Assembly (NCBI GenBank): GCA_024640945.1
Contig: JAHEEA010000005.1
Span: 47,670 to 111,669 of the forward strand
Direction of reading: 5' to 3'
From: Candidatus Methylopumilus sp.
GTDB taxonomy: Bacteria; Pseudomonadota; Gammaproteobacteria; Burkholderiales; Methylophilaceae
Length of the DNA stretch: 64,000 nt
Part shown: in pieces, positions 39,798-48,232 of the stretch
Numbering within the stretch: position 1 is the first letter of the stretch
Layout: every line of letters starts with the position of its first letter
Made by a program: the position numbers and the translations under genes
Notes under the pieces: generated by a model
Told to the model about the DNA's origin: nothing
The model's database searches: none
The model's input: the letters and a program-made list of their open reading frames with translations, nothing else

Positions 39798-42167
39798 ATG
39801 TCAGCCCACGTTATTCCATTTGAAAATCTACGTAACGTAGATGTGCCTTCAGTCGGTGGCAAAAATGCATCATTAGGCGAGATGATTTCACAACTCTCAG
39901 CAAAAGGTGTTCGCGTACCAACAGGTTTTGCGACAACTGCAGATGCATACCGCGAATTTTTGGCTCAAAATGGTCTAGATGCAAAAATTGTTGCAGCACT
40001 TGAATCACTTAATGTGGACGACACGATTGCCTTAGCTAATTGCGGCAAGCAAATCCGCGAATGGATTATGGCAGCACCGTTCCCAGCAGCACTAGAAAAA
40101 GCGATTGCTGAGAATTATGCAACATTAACAGCAAAATCAGGCCAAGGTGCAACGTTTGCCGTTCGCTCTTCCGCCACTGCAGAAGACTTACCTGATGCTT
40201 CTTTTGCTGGCCAACAAGAATCTTTCCTGAACATTCAAGGTTTAGATAATATTCTCCACGCGATTAAAGAAGTTTTTGCTTCTTTATACAACGATCGCGC
40301 AATTTCATACCGCGTACACAAAGGTTTTGTTCATGCTGACGTTGCATTATCAGCCGGTGTACAACAAATGGTAAGAAGCGACATCGGCTGTGCAGGCGTG
40401 ATGTTTACTATCGATACAGAATCAGGCTTCCAAGATGTTGTATTCATTACTTCATCATACGGCCTAGGTGAAACTGTGGTGCAAGGTGCTGTAAACCCTG
40501 ATGAATTCTATGTACACAAACCATTATTAGCCCAAGGCAAACCAGCGATTGTGCGTCGCACGATGGGTTCAAAGCTCATCAAAATGATTTTCAGCGATGC
40601 CACACAAGCTGGCAAAAGCACACACACAGTAGATGTTGACCCAGTAGACAGTGATCGCTACTCACTATCAAATGAAGATATTCTTGAACTCGCAAATTAC
40701 GCGATGATTATTGAAAAGCACTATGGCTGCCCAATGGATATCGAATGGGGCAAAAATGGTGTAGATAACAAACTGTACATCTTGCAAGCGCGTCCTGAAA
40801 CCGTAAAGTCACAAGAAGCTAATAACAATGTGACCGAATCATTCGTTTTAGAAAAACACTCATCAAAACCAATGGTGGTTGGTCGCGCTGTTACTCAAAA
40901 AATTGGCGTAGGTCCAGTGCGTATCGTGCTTGATCCGGCTGAAATGCACTTAGTGCAACCAGGCGACGTGTTGGTTGCTGACATGACAGACCCTAACTGG
41001 GAGCCAGTCATGAAACGCGCTAGCGCGCTAGTGACCAACCGTGGCGGCCGCACTTGCCACGCTGCGATTATTGCTCGTGAATTAGGTATTCCAGCGATTG
41101 TAGGTTCAGTAAACGCAACAGACGTACTTCGCGAAGGTGAAGTAGTCACCGTTTCATGTGCTGAAGGTGAATCAGGCTTTGTATACCACGGTGCTCTTGA
41201 ATACTCAGTGAACACCCAAGCAACCGCTGCCCTATCAAAACCCCCATGTAAAATCATGATGAATGTTGGCAATCCAGATATGGCTTTTGGCTTTGCTAAA
41301 ATTCCAAATGATGGTGTTGGTTTGGCCCGTTTAGAGTTCGTGATTAACAACATGGTTGGTATTCACCCAAAAGCGATTATCAACGTTGATGCAATGCCAG
41401 CTGCAATGCAAACAACGATTAGAAATCGTGCGCGTGGTTATGCAAGCCCTACTGACTTTTATATTGATAAAGTGGCAGAAGGTGTTGCAACAATCGCTGC
41501 AGCTTTCTATCCTAAACCAGTGATTGTTCGCACTTCAGATTTCAAATCAAATGAATATAAGAAGTTAGTGGGTGGCGACATCTACGAACCAGACGAAGAA
41601 AACCCAATGATTGGTTTCCGCGGTGCGGCTCGCTACATGGCAGAAGACTTCAAAGAGTGCTTTGCGATGGAATGTAAAGCAATGAAAAAAGTCCGTGATG
41701 AAATGGGCTTGGTCAACGTTGAAATCATGATTCCTTTTGTACGAACTTTAGAAGAAGCAAAAGCAGTCACTGATATCTTGGCTGCAAACGGTCTAAAACG
41801 TGGCGAAAATGGCTTGCGCCTTATTATGATGTGTGAGATTCCATCTAACGCCCTACTTGCTGAACAGTTCTTAGAGTACTTCGATGGTTTCTCAATCGGC
41901 TCTAATGACTTAACACAACTTACCTTAGGTATGGACCGTGACTCAGGAATCCTAGCAGACGGATTTGATGAGCGTAATGATGCCGTTAAGGTATTGTTAA
42001 AAATGGCCATTAGCACCGCTAATCGTTTAGGCAAATACGTAGGCATTTGCGGTCAAGGCCCTTCAGATCACCCTGATTTTGCTGAATGGCTTGTTAAAGA
42101 AGGTATTCAATCAGTATCACTTAACCCTGATACAGTTGTTGCAACTTGGCAAAAGCTAACTAAGTAA
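39798..42167 (+). CDS. ppsA: Phosphoenolpyruvate synthase
   Basis: PpsA makes PEP from pyruvate and ATP, yielding AMP and phosphate, for gluconeogenesis. This is important when growing on one-carbon or three-carbon substrates. The 789-residue protein has the N-terminal ATP-grasp part ([33 protein letters not shown]). The phosphohistidine domain has [21 protein letters not shown], and the C-terminal PEP/pyruvate barrel has [19 protein letters not shown] chose ATG 39798 (GGAG seven bases before); a GTG at 39777 is less likely. ppsR follows in seven bases. Confidence 0.97.
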   Translation: MSAHVIPFENLRNVDVPSVGGKNASLGEMISQLSAKGVRVPTGFATTADAYREFLAQNGLDAKIVAALESLNVDDTIALANCGKQIREWIMAAPFPAALEKAIAENYATLTAKSGQGATFAVRSSATAEDLPDASFAGQQESFLNIQGLDNILHAIKEVFASLYNDRAISYRVHKGFVHADVALSAGVQQMVRSDIGCAGVMFTIDTESGFQDVVFITSSYGLGETVVQGAVNPDEFYVHKPLLAQGKPAIVRRTMGSKLIKMIFSDATQAGKSTHTVDVDPVDSDRYSLSNEDILELANYAMIIEKHYGCPMDIEWGKNGVDNKLYILQARPETVKSQEANNNVTESFVLEKHSSKPMVVGRAVTQKIGVGPVRIVLDPAEMHLVQPGDVLVADMTDPNWEPVMKRASALVTNRGGRTCHAAIIARELGIPAIVGSVNATDVLREGEVVTVSCAEGESGFVYHGALEYSVNTQATAALSKPPCKIMMNVGNPDMAFGFAKIPNDGVGLARLEFVINNMVGIHPKAIINVDAMPAAMQTTIRNRARGYASPTDFYIDKVAEGVATIAAAFYPKPVIVRTSDFKSNEYKKLVGGDIYEPDEENPMIGFRGAARYMAEDFKECFAMECKAMKKVRDEMGLVNVEIMIPFVRTLEEAKAVTDILAANGLKRGENGLRLIMMCEIPSNALLAEQFLEYFDGFSIGSNDLTQLTLGMDRDSGILADGFDERNDAVKVLLKMAISTANRLGKYVGICGQGPSDHPDFAEWLVKEGIQSVSLNPDTVVATWQKLTK

Positions 42168-42174
42168 GCGATTA

Positions 42175-42990
42175 ATGAAACGTACCGCACTATTTATCTC
42201 AGACAGCACTGGCATTACAGCCAGTGCACTAGGTAAATTATTGGAACATTTTCCACACACTGAATTTTCTCAAGTACGTCTTCCATTTACAGACACGCCA
42301 GAGAAAATTCAAATCGCAAAACAATCAATTCTAAAAGCGACTGTACAAGACGGCATTCGACCAGTCGTTATCATGTCTTTAGGTAATTTAGATTTACGCA
42401 ACACGCTTAAAGAGGCTGATGCTTACTTTATTGATTTGTTTACAGCATTTATAGACCCTTTAGGCATTGAACTTGGTGAGCAACCTCTAACTGGTTCAGG
42501 AATTGCACACGGGATTATGGGCAGCAGCTACTCTGATCGCATGGAAGCGATCAATTTCACACTTAATCACGATGACGGAATGACCAACAGCGGCTTAGAA
42601 GAAGCACAAGTCATCTTAGTAGGTGTGTCACGTTGCGGGAAAACGCCTACGAGCATTTACCTTGCAATGCAATTTGGCATTAAAGCTGCTAACTACCCTC
42701 TCATTCCTGAAGATTTTGAACGCGGCACCTTACCAGCAGCACTACACGCCCATACAGACAAAATTTTTGGCTTAACAATTAAAGCTGAACGCCTACACTC
42801 AGTTCGTAGCGAACGACGGCCAGATAGCAAATACGCATCTCTTGAAAACTGCAAACAAGAAATTGCTACCGCCGAAAACTTAATGCGCAATGCGGGGATT
42901 AGCTGGGCGGACTCTACCAGCCGTTCTATTGAAGAATTATCAGCCATCATCCTTCAAAAAATAGCATCGAAAAAAGACAAATCAAATTAA
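42175..42990 (+). CDS. ppsR: PEP synthase regulatory protein (kinase/pyrophosphorylase)
   Basis: A 271-residue DUF299 protein that switches PpsA off by ADP-dependent phosphorylation of a threonine and on again by phosphorolysis. It opens RTALFISDSTGITASALGK and has the P-loop-like GVSRCGKTPTSIYLA near residue 143-157. The pairing with ppsA in one operon is canonical. Its stop codon lies inside the stem of the shared terminator. Confidence 0.96.
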   Translation: MKRTALFISDSTGITASALGKLLEHFPHTEFSQVRLPFTDTPEKIQIAKQSILKATVQDGIRPVVIMSLGNLDLRNTLKEADAYFIDLFTAFIDPLGIELGEQPLTGSGIAHGIMGSSYSDRMEAINFTLNHDDGMTNSGLEEAQVILVGVSRCGKTPTSIYLAMQFGIKAANYPLIPEDFERGTLPAALHAHTDKIFGLTIKAERLHSVRSERRPDSKYASLENCKQEIATAENLMRNAGISWADSTSRSIEELSAIILQKIASKKDKSN

Positions 42991-43025
42991 TAAAAAAGCC
43001 CCTGAATTTGGGGCTTTTTTATTAA
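42987..43025. terminator. Bidirectional terminator between ppsR and srkA
   Basis: A perfect 16-bp inverted repeat TTAATAAAAAAGCCCC/GGGGCTTTTTTATTAA around a seven-base loop (TGAATTT). It works in both directions because each arm ends in an A/T run. The TAA stops of ppsR (42988-42990) and srkA (43022-43024) both lie inside the outer stem. Confidence 0.92.
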
Positions 43026-44023
43026 TAATTACCAGATATCTCAAACCGTAGAGGCGGATCGTCCATCAGCGAAATCTGTTCTCGCAACTCTAGAATCCTA
43101 TCTTGCCAATATTGCTGAGTATTAAACCAAGTAAACGCAGCAGTAAAAGCAGGATCATTCCAACGACTAGCAATCCAAGCAGAATAATGAATCAATCTAA
43201 GCGTTCTTAGTGCTTCAACGAGATGAACTTCACGTGGGTTAAATTCAAAAAAATCCTCATACCCTTGTAATACCTGATTAAATTGTTGATGCATTTCATC
43301 AGGCTCGCCAGAAAGCATCATCCATATATCTTGAATAGCAGGCCCCATGCGACTATCGTCAAAATCTACAAAATGAGGACCCTCATCGGTCCACAATAAA
43401 TTGCCCATATGACAATCACCATGCAATCGTATTGAGGTGATGTCACCAGCCCTATCAAAACAGCGTCTAACACCATCTAAAGCTTGATTCACAACGCCCT
43501 GATATACCTCTAGCAACTCATTCGGAAGAAAACCATGACTTAATAAATACTGGCTTGGGATTTCACCAAATGTGTGGATATCTAAAGCTGGGCGATGCTG
43601 AAATCGCTGTAAGCTTCCTACAGCATGGATACGTCCAATAAAACGCCCTATCCATTCCAAAACACCTTTTTGATCTAAATCAGGCGCCCTACCACCATGT
43701 TTAGGGAAAATTGAAAATTTAAAATCTTGGAAAGAAAACAAGGTTTGATTATTAATCACTGTAGCTGCGACAACGGGAATTTCATTTTTTGCTAAGGCCT
43801 TAACAAATTGATGCTCTTCTAATATAGAAATATCAGACCAGCGATGCGGTCTGTAAAACTTGGCTACAATCGGCGATGCATCTTCAATGCCAATTTGATA
43901 CACCCTGTTTTCATAGCTATTTAAAGCAAGGATACGTCCATCCGTGACAAGACCTAAATGATCCACTGCATCCAAAATAACATCGGGGCTTAATGCGGCA
44001 AAGGGAATGGTTGTATCAGTCAT
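43022..44023 (-). CDS. srkA: Stress response kinase A (SrkA/YihE), aminoglycoside-phosphotransferase fold
   Basis: A 333-residue protein kinase of the APH/choline-kinase fold; E. coli SrkA phosphorylates Ser/Thr and protects from stress-induced death. It shows the N-lobe (ILALNSYENRVYQIGIED, VAKFYRP with the ATP-binding Lys). The catalytic loop is LHGDCHMGNLLW, and the metal-binding VDFDDSRMGPAIQDIW follows. Length matches the family. It precedes the glutathione peroxidase gene's 3' side by 20 bases and may be co-transcribed with it. Confidence 0.93.
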   Translation of the reverse strand: MTDTTIPFAALSPDVILDAVDHLGLVTDGRILALNSYENRVYQIGIEDASPIVAKFYRPHRWSDISILEEHQFVKALAKNEIPVVAATVINNQTLFSFQDFKFSIFPKHGGRAPDLDQKGVLEWIGRFIGRIHAVGSLQRFQHRPALDIHTFGEIPSQYLLSHGFLPNELLEVYQGVVNQALDGVRRCFDRAGDITSIRLHGDCHMGNLLWTDEGPHFVDFDDSRMGPAIQDIWMMLSGEPDEMHQQFNQVLQGYEDFFEFNPREVHLVEALRTLRLIHYSAWIASRWNDPAFTAAFTWFNTQQYWQDRILELREQISLMDDPPLRFEISGNY

Positions 44024-44043
44024 GCCGCATTTTACAACCTAAA

Positions 44044-44577
44044 CTACTTTAAGAATGGCTTTAATTTATCCATCACTTCCGGTGCATCAGGTTGAACATC
44101 ACTGCTGTAAGAATAAACCTGCTTAGCTTCAGGAAGAATTAGATATTTATGAAAATTCCACATCGGCGCTTGTTTAGTGATCGCAAACAATTGTTTATAG
44201 AGTGGATTAGCGTTAGAGCCAACGACAGATGTTTTAACAACCATCGGAAATTTAACCGAATAAGTTTTGATGCAAAACTCCCCGACTTCCTTATTACCAG
44301 CAAGCTCTTGTTTAAAGTCATTTGATGGGAAGCCAATCACCAAAAGCTTACCTTTGTATTTACTAGACATAGACTCAAGCACCTCAAATTGCGGGGTAAA
44401 ACCACACTTACTTGCGGTATTCACTACTAGAATCGGTTTGTTTTGATAATCACACAAATTGATTTTCTGGCCTTGCAAGGTATCAAATTGGTGATTGTAT
44501 AAATCACTGCAAGCAGCATAAGCCATCTGGCTTGAACCAATCACGACCCCAAAAATCAGCTTCAATAAGTTTTTCAT
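44044..44577 (-). CDS. Glutathione peroxidase family protein with signal peptide
   Basis: A 177-residue thiol peroxidase. A signal peptide (MKNLLKLIFGVVIGSSQMAYA, cut before ACSDLYN) indicates export, which is not the usual state for GpxA/BtuE. The peroxidatic Cys is in NTASKCGFTPQFEVLE, with GFPSNDFKQELAGN (Ser replaces the Cys of the more common GFPCNQF) and WNFHKYLI. It likely reduces lipid or organic hydroperoxides in the periplasm, perhaps with thioredoxin-like donors. It precedes srkA in the same direction. Confidence 0.9.
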   Translation of the reverse strand: MKNLLKLIFGVVIGSSQMAYAACSDLYNHQFDTLQGQKINLCDYQNKPILVVNTASKCGFTPQFEVLESMSSKYKGKLLVIGFPSNDFKQELAGNKEVGEFCIKTYSVKFPMVVKTSVVGSNANPLYKQLFAITKQAPMWNFHKYLILPEAKQVYSYSSDVQPDAPEVMDKLKPFLK

Positions 44578-44664
44578 TTAATTCTCTTTAAATTAACAAC
44601 ATATTAATAGGACGACAAACGCGTTTAATGGTTCAAAGCAAAAAACGGACTTGTGAATAATGTG

Positions 44665-44677
44665 CTTAGCGGCTAAG
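44665..44677. repeat. Short perfect palindrome upstream of the 107-residue gene
   Basis: CTTAGC-G-GCTAAG is a 13-base palindrome, 31 bases before the GTG start at 44708. A further CTTAG half-site lies about 16 bases downstream. It could be an operator or a leader hairpin; nothing else in the 130-base gap stands out. Confidence 0.4.
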
Positions 44678-44707
44678 ATTCAGCCATCAATTGCTTAGGG
44701 GTGCTGT

Positions 44708-45031
44708 GTGGAAGTCCACGTAGGTGAAATTTACGGCAAACAAACCACAGGTAAGTTTGTGATGTATAACGTGCTTAAAGTCACAAAAGCCAACATCACG
44801 CTGCAAAACATAGACAACCCACTCAGCTTGTTTGAAACCACCGCAGATAAGTTATCCAGTTCAGGCTACATTCGGGTAAGTCAAACACCCTATATTGACT
44901 TGGATGCAACAACTCCAAAACGTCGAAAAGCCGTCAAAAAGCCAACACGCTGCCCACTAACACTAGATTTTCTTGAAGATAGAGCAGATAGCGAACGACC
45001 TGCTCCGATATTGCCAGATTTATTTTCTTAA
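44708..45031 (+). CDS. Unrecognised 107-residue protein
   Basis: GTG start with AGGGG about eight bases upstream. The first 60 residues (VEVHVGEIYGKQTTGKFVMYN, LKVTKANITLQNID) look like a small all-beta domain. A basic stretch KRRKAVKKPTR (about residues 70-80) and an acidic/proline end (LEDRADSERPAPILPDLFS) follow. There is no signal peptide or membrane helix. I do not recognise the family. It is a lone plus-strand gene whose stop is two bases from the rimO stop. Codon use resembles its neighbours. Confidence 0.6.
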   Translation: MEVHVGEIYGKQTTGKFVMYNVLKVTKANITLQNIDNPLSLFETTADKLSSSGYIRVSQTPYIDLDATTPKRRKAVKKPTRCPLTLDFLEDRADSERPAPILPDLFS

Positions 45032-45033
45032 CA

Positions 45034-46374
45034 TTAACTTTGCGGTGGACCGCCCCAAAGATCATGCCCATCAGCATCATAGATTTCAACCTCTACAAAA
45101 TCCCCAGGATTTAAGCCCTCAGCATCGGCCAAATAGACAACGCCATCAATTTCTGGCGCATCTGCTTTAGTACGACCAATGGCTTCAATGTTACCTTCTT
45201 CATCCTCAACCAGCTCATCAACAAGTACGGTTTGCATGGTGCCCATTTTTGATTGCAGTTTCGCAGCACTAATACGCTCCTGAACTTCCATAAAACGAGC
45301 CAAACGTTCCTGTTTAACTTCTTCAGGCACTTGATCGGGCAATGCATTGGCAGATGCGCCATCAACGGCTGAGTAAGCAAAGCATCCAACACGATCCAAT
45401 TGTGCTTCCTCTAAGAAATCCAGAAGCATTTTGAAATCGTCTTCGGTCTCACCTGGAAAGCCCGCAATAAAAGTACTACGCACAGTAATATCCGGACAAA
45501 TATCACGCCAAGACTTAATACGCGCCAAGTTATTCTCACTGCTCGCTGGACGCTTCATTGATTTAAGAATGCGTGGGCTTGCATGCTGAAAAGGCACATC
45601 AAGATAAGGCAGAATAAGCCCATCAGCCATCAAAGGAATCACTTCATCAACATGCGGATATGGATAAACATAGTGCAATCGAACCCAAACACCAAGTTCA
45701 CTCAATGATTTAGTTAATTCCGTCATACGCGTTTTAACTGGTCGGCCATTCCAAAATCCACTGCGGTATTTTACGTCTACGCCATAAGCTGAAGTATCTT
45801 GTGAAATAACCAACAGTTCAGAGACGCCAGCATTCACTAAATTTTCAGCTTCATTCAGCACATCTCCAACAGGGCGACTGACTAAATCGCCGCGCATGCT
45901 TGGAATAATACAAAAGCTACAACGATGGTTACATCCTTCTGAAATTTTAAGATATGCGTAATGATTCGGCGTTAAACGCACACCTTGTGCTGGCACTAAA
46001 TCCACATAAGGATCATGAGGCTTAGGTAAGTTAGCATGAACAGCAGTCATTACCTCTTCCAGGGCATGTGGCCCAGTCACGGCTAGCACGCTAGGATGTG
46101 CATTCTGTACCACACCACTCTTTGCACCCAAACAACCGGTAACAATCACCTTGCCGTTTTTATTAATCGCTTCACCAATCGCATCTAAAGACTCTTCAAC
46201 TGCGCTATCAATAAAACCGCAAGTATTGACCACAACCAAATCAGCATCTTCATAAGTACCTGATATTTCGTAGCCTTCAGCACGCAATTGGGTCAAAATA
46301 CGTTCTGCGTCTGATCCCGCTTTAGGACATCCTAAAGAAACGAATCCGACTTTTGGTGATATGTTTGCACTCAT
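45034..46374 (-). CDS. rimO: Ribosomal protein S12 methylthiotransferase RimO
   Basis: RimO adds a methylthio group to Asp88 of ribosomal protein S12, a two-cluster radical-SAM reaction. The 446-residue protein has the N-terminal UPF0004 domain with three cysteines ([28 protein letters not shown]). The radical-SAM motif is [16 protein letters not shown] (CxxxCxxC), and a C-terminal TRAM domain follows. Length is normal. It diverges from the 59-residue membrane protein with only 18 bases between start codons. Confidence 0.97.
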   Translation of the reverse strand: MSANISPKVGFVSLGCPKAGSDAERILTQLRAEGYEISGTYEDADLVVVNTCGFIDSAVEESLDAIGEAINKNGKVIVTGCLGAKSGVVQNAHPSVLAVTGPHALEEVMTAVHANLPKPHDPYVDLVPAQGVRLTPNHYAYLKISEGCNHRCSFCIIPSMRGDLVSRPVGDVLNEAENLVNAGVSELLVISQDTSAYGVDVKYRSGFWNGRPVKTRMTELTKSLSELGVWVRLHYVYPYPHVDEVIPLMADGLILPYLDVPFQHASPRILKSMKRPASSENNLARIKSWRDICPDITVRSTFIAGFPGETEDDFKMLLDFLEEAQLDRVGCFAYSAVDGASANALPDQVPEEVKQERLARFMEVQERISAAKLQSKMGTMQTVLVDELVEDEEGNIEAIGRTKADAPEIDGVVYLADAEGLNPGDFVEVEIYDADGHDLWGGPPQS

Positions 46375-46392
46375 GAAAATTAACCTATAAAA

Positions 46393-46572
46393 ATGTACAT
46401 TATTGCGATTGCTTGGCTTTACGTTGCCTTTTTAATGGCCGTTAGTGAAACTTCATTAGTGGCAGGCGTCATGACATTTATTTTTTATGGACTTCTACCC
46501 TGCGCACTATTGCTCTGGATATTAGGAGCGCCTCAAAGAAAACGTAATAAAAAAAAACCTGAGTCTGATTAA
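46393..46572 (+). CDS. Small membrane protein (59 residues), function unknown
   Basis: ATG 46393 to TAA 46572 encodes [19 protein letters not shown], then a second hydrophobic stretch ([21 protein letters not shown]), then a basic tail ([14 protein letters not shown]). Two membrane helices with the C-terminus inside are expected from the positive tail. I believe similar short membrane proteins are encoded in other Betaproteobacteria, but cannot confirm it here. It is 18 bases from the divergent rimO start and 2 bases from the convergent ZIP gene. No clear ribosome site is present. Confidence 0.6.
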   Translation: MYIIAIAWLYVAFLMAVSETSLVAGVMTFIFYGLLPCALLLWILGAPQRKRNKKKPESD

Positions 46573-46574
46573 TA

Positions 46575-47444
46575 TTATTCAAGCACGAATTTAGTTAACC
46601 AAATAGAACTAATCCCTAATGCAATCAAAGCGACTTGCGCGATTGTTGCTTTAAGCTCTGTACGTTTATGTAAGCCAGGAATCAAATCTGCCACGGCAAC
46701 ATAAAGCATACTTGCGGCTGCAAGCCCTAATATTGTTGGTATCCAACCAGAAACCGTTTGCAAAGCAAAGTAGGCTAAAACGCCACCAACAACGGTTGCC
46801 AAGCTTGAGAACAAGTTAAACAAAAATGCTTGTTTTTTGCTATAGCCAGAATGGAGCAGAATCAGAAAATCACCAACTTCTTGCGGGATTTCATGGGCAA
46901 TAATAGCAATCGCTGTCACTGTACCCAGGCGAATATCAATCATAAAAGCAGCAGCAATTAAAATGCCATCAACAAAATTATGAAAAGTATCCCCTACCAT
47001 AATCATCATGCCGCTTCGACCAGAGTCATGAACATGTTGATGTGATTTACTGATAGAAGGCGCTTTTTCAGTGACGGTTTTATATTTTGTAGTTTGCACT
47101 AAATGTGCCTGGCAATCTTGCTCTGTATGCATTGCATGAGCTTCACAATGTTCACCGTGACAGTGCCGCCAAAGCACTAGTTTTTCTAAAACAAAAAATA
47201 GCAAAATCCCAAACAAAACGGTTGCCGCCATATTTTCAACGCTAGTCGCTTCGCGGAATGCATGTGGCAAGATCTCTAAAAATACCGCACCTAACATTGC
47301 ACCAATGGCATAACTGATCAACATTGGAATCCATTGTGTACGAGCACTCATCGCTACGAGTCCCGCACAAATCACACTCAGCAAACCACCAAGCAAACTG
47401 ATGGCGACTATCCAAGTAAGTGTTGAAAATTGCGTAAGGATCAT
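46575..47444 (-). CDS. ZIP family divalent metal transporter
   Basis: A 289-residue inner-membrane protein with about eight helices. The ZIP metal site is in TM4 FHNFVDGILIAAAF and TM5 IIAHEIPQEVGDF. A loop of about residues 92-146 is rich in His and Cys (CHGEHCEAHAMH, SHQHVHDSG), which probably binds metal and regulates uptake. It likely imports zinc, iron or manganese. No Zur or Fur box was recognised before it. Confidence 0.9.
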   Translation of the reverse strand: MILTQFSTLTWIVAISLLGGLLSVICAGLVAMSARTQWIPMLISYAIGAMLGAVFLEILPHAFREATSVENMAATVLFGILLFFVLEKLVLWRHCHGEHCEAHAMHTEQDCQAHLVQTTKYKTVTEKAPSISKSHQHVHDSGRSGMMIMVGDTFHNFVDGILIAAAFMIDIRLGTVTAIAIIAHEIPQEVGDFLILLHSGYSKKQAFLFNLFSSLATVVGGVLAYFALQTVSGWIPTILGLAAASMLYVAVADLIPGLHKRTELKATIAQVALIALGISSIWLTKFVLE

Positions 47445-47485
47445 GGGATAAAAAGCTATTGAGATAAAGACATCATTATACAGAC

Positions 47486-48232
47486 TTAGTCGCTTGAAGG
47501 CTTAGCCAGCCAAATCATGGTTGCCATGCGACCAGTCATGCCATCACGCCTAAAAGAGAAGTAGCGCTCAGGATAACTGTAGGTACAATCGCCACCGCCA
47601 TAAATGGCTTTAATGCCGACATTATTCAGTCTTTGTGTAGCAAGAAGATATAGATTAGCTAACCATTTATCAGCATGAGGCCGGAATGCTTGCGTTGCAT
47701 TAGCGTCTTTTTCAATAAATGCCTGACGAACTTCAGCACCCACTTCAAAAGCATCTGGGCCAATAGCTGGCCCCAGCCAAGCTAATACGTCCTCCGCCTT
47801 AAGGCCCATTGCTAGAACGGCATTCTCAATCACACCATCACAAAGACTTCGCCAGCCGGCATGAATTGCAGAAACAGCAGTCCCTTGCTTATCGCAAAGC
47901 AATACAGGCAAACAGTCAGCCGTCATAGTCACACAAACAACATTAGATTGTGTTGTGAATGAAGCATCCGCATCTTGAACACAACTACTTAATGCTGCAT
48001 CAATCACATTTGTACCATGCACTTGATTCAACCAAACTGGTTCAGCAGGTACAAACTGATCCAATAACTGCCTATTCTTCACAACTGTTATTAAATGATC
48101 TTGAACATGCGCACCTAAATTTAGACTTTCAAACGGCGCATCACTAAAGCCACCTTGCCTGGTAGTTTGTATCGCATGAACATTCGACGGCGCTGGCCAG
48201 TCTGGAATAATTAAATCCGACTTATTCAACAT
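47486..48232 (-). CDS. pgeF: Peptidoglycan editing factor PgeF (YfiH, multicopper-oxidase-like)
   Basis: PgeF removes misincorporated L-Ser-containing muropeptide precursors; family members bind Zn/Cu and have also been reported as laccases and purine nucleosidases. The 248-residue protein has QVHGTNVIDA, TMTADCLPVLLCD and AIHAGWRSLCDGV, with the His-Cys-His metal site. ATG 48232 (MLNKSDLIIPDWPAPSN) is chosen to fit the family; ATGs at 48241/48244 are possible. Either way the start lies within the rluD acidic-tail coding region. Confidence 0.92.
   Translation of the reverse strand: MLNKSDLIIPDWPAPSNVHAIQTTRQGGFSDAPFESLNLGAHVQDHLITVVKNRQLLDQFVPAEPVWLNQVHGTNVIDAALSSCVQDADASFTTQSNVVCVTMTADCLPVLLCDKQGTAVSAIHAGWRSLCDGVIENAVLAMGLKAEDVLAWLGPAIGPDAFEVGAEVRQAFIEKDANATQAFRPHADKWLANLYLLATQRLNNVGIKAIYGGGDCTYSYPERYFSFRRDGMTGRMATMIWLAKPSSD

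Noticed and set aside
40895..41353. 152-codon minus-strand open frame opposite ppsA
   Set aside because: Antisense to a highly conserved enzyme domain (phosphohistidine region) with Ser/Thr/Pro-rich shadow composition; no supporting signals.
41633..42046. 137-codon minus-strand open frame opposite the end of ppsA
   Set aside because: Shadow of the conserved PEP-binding barrel; no independent evidence.
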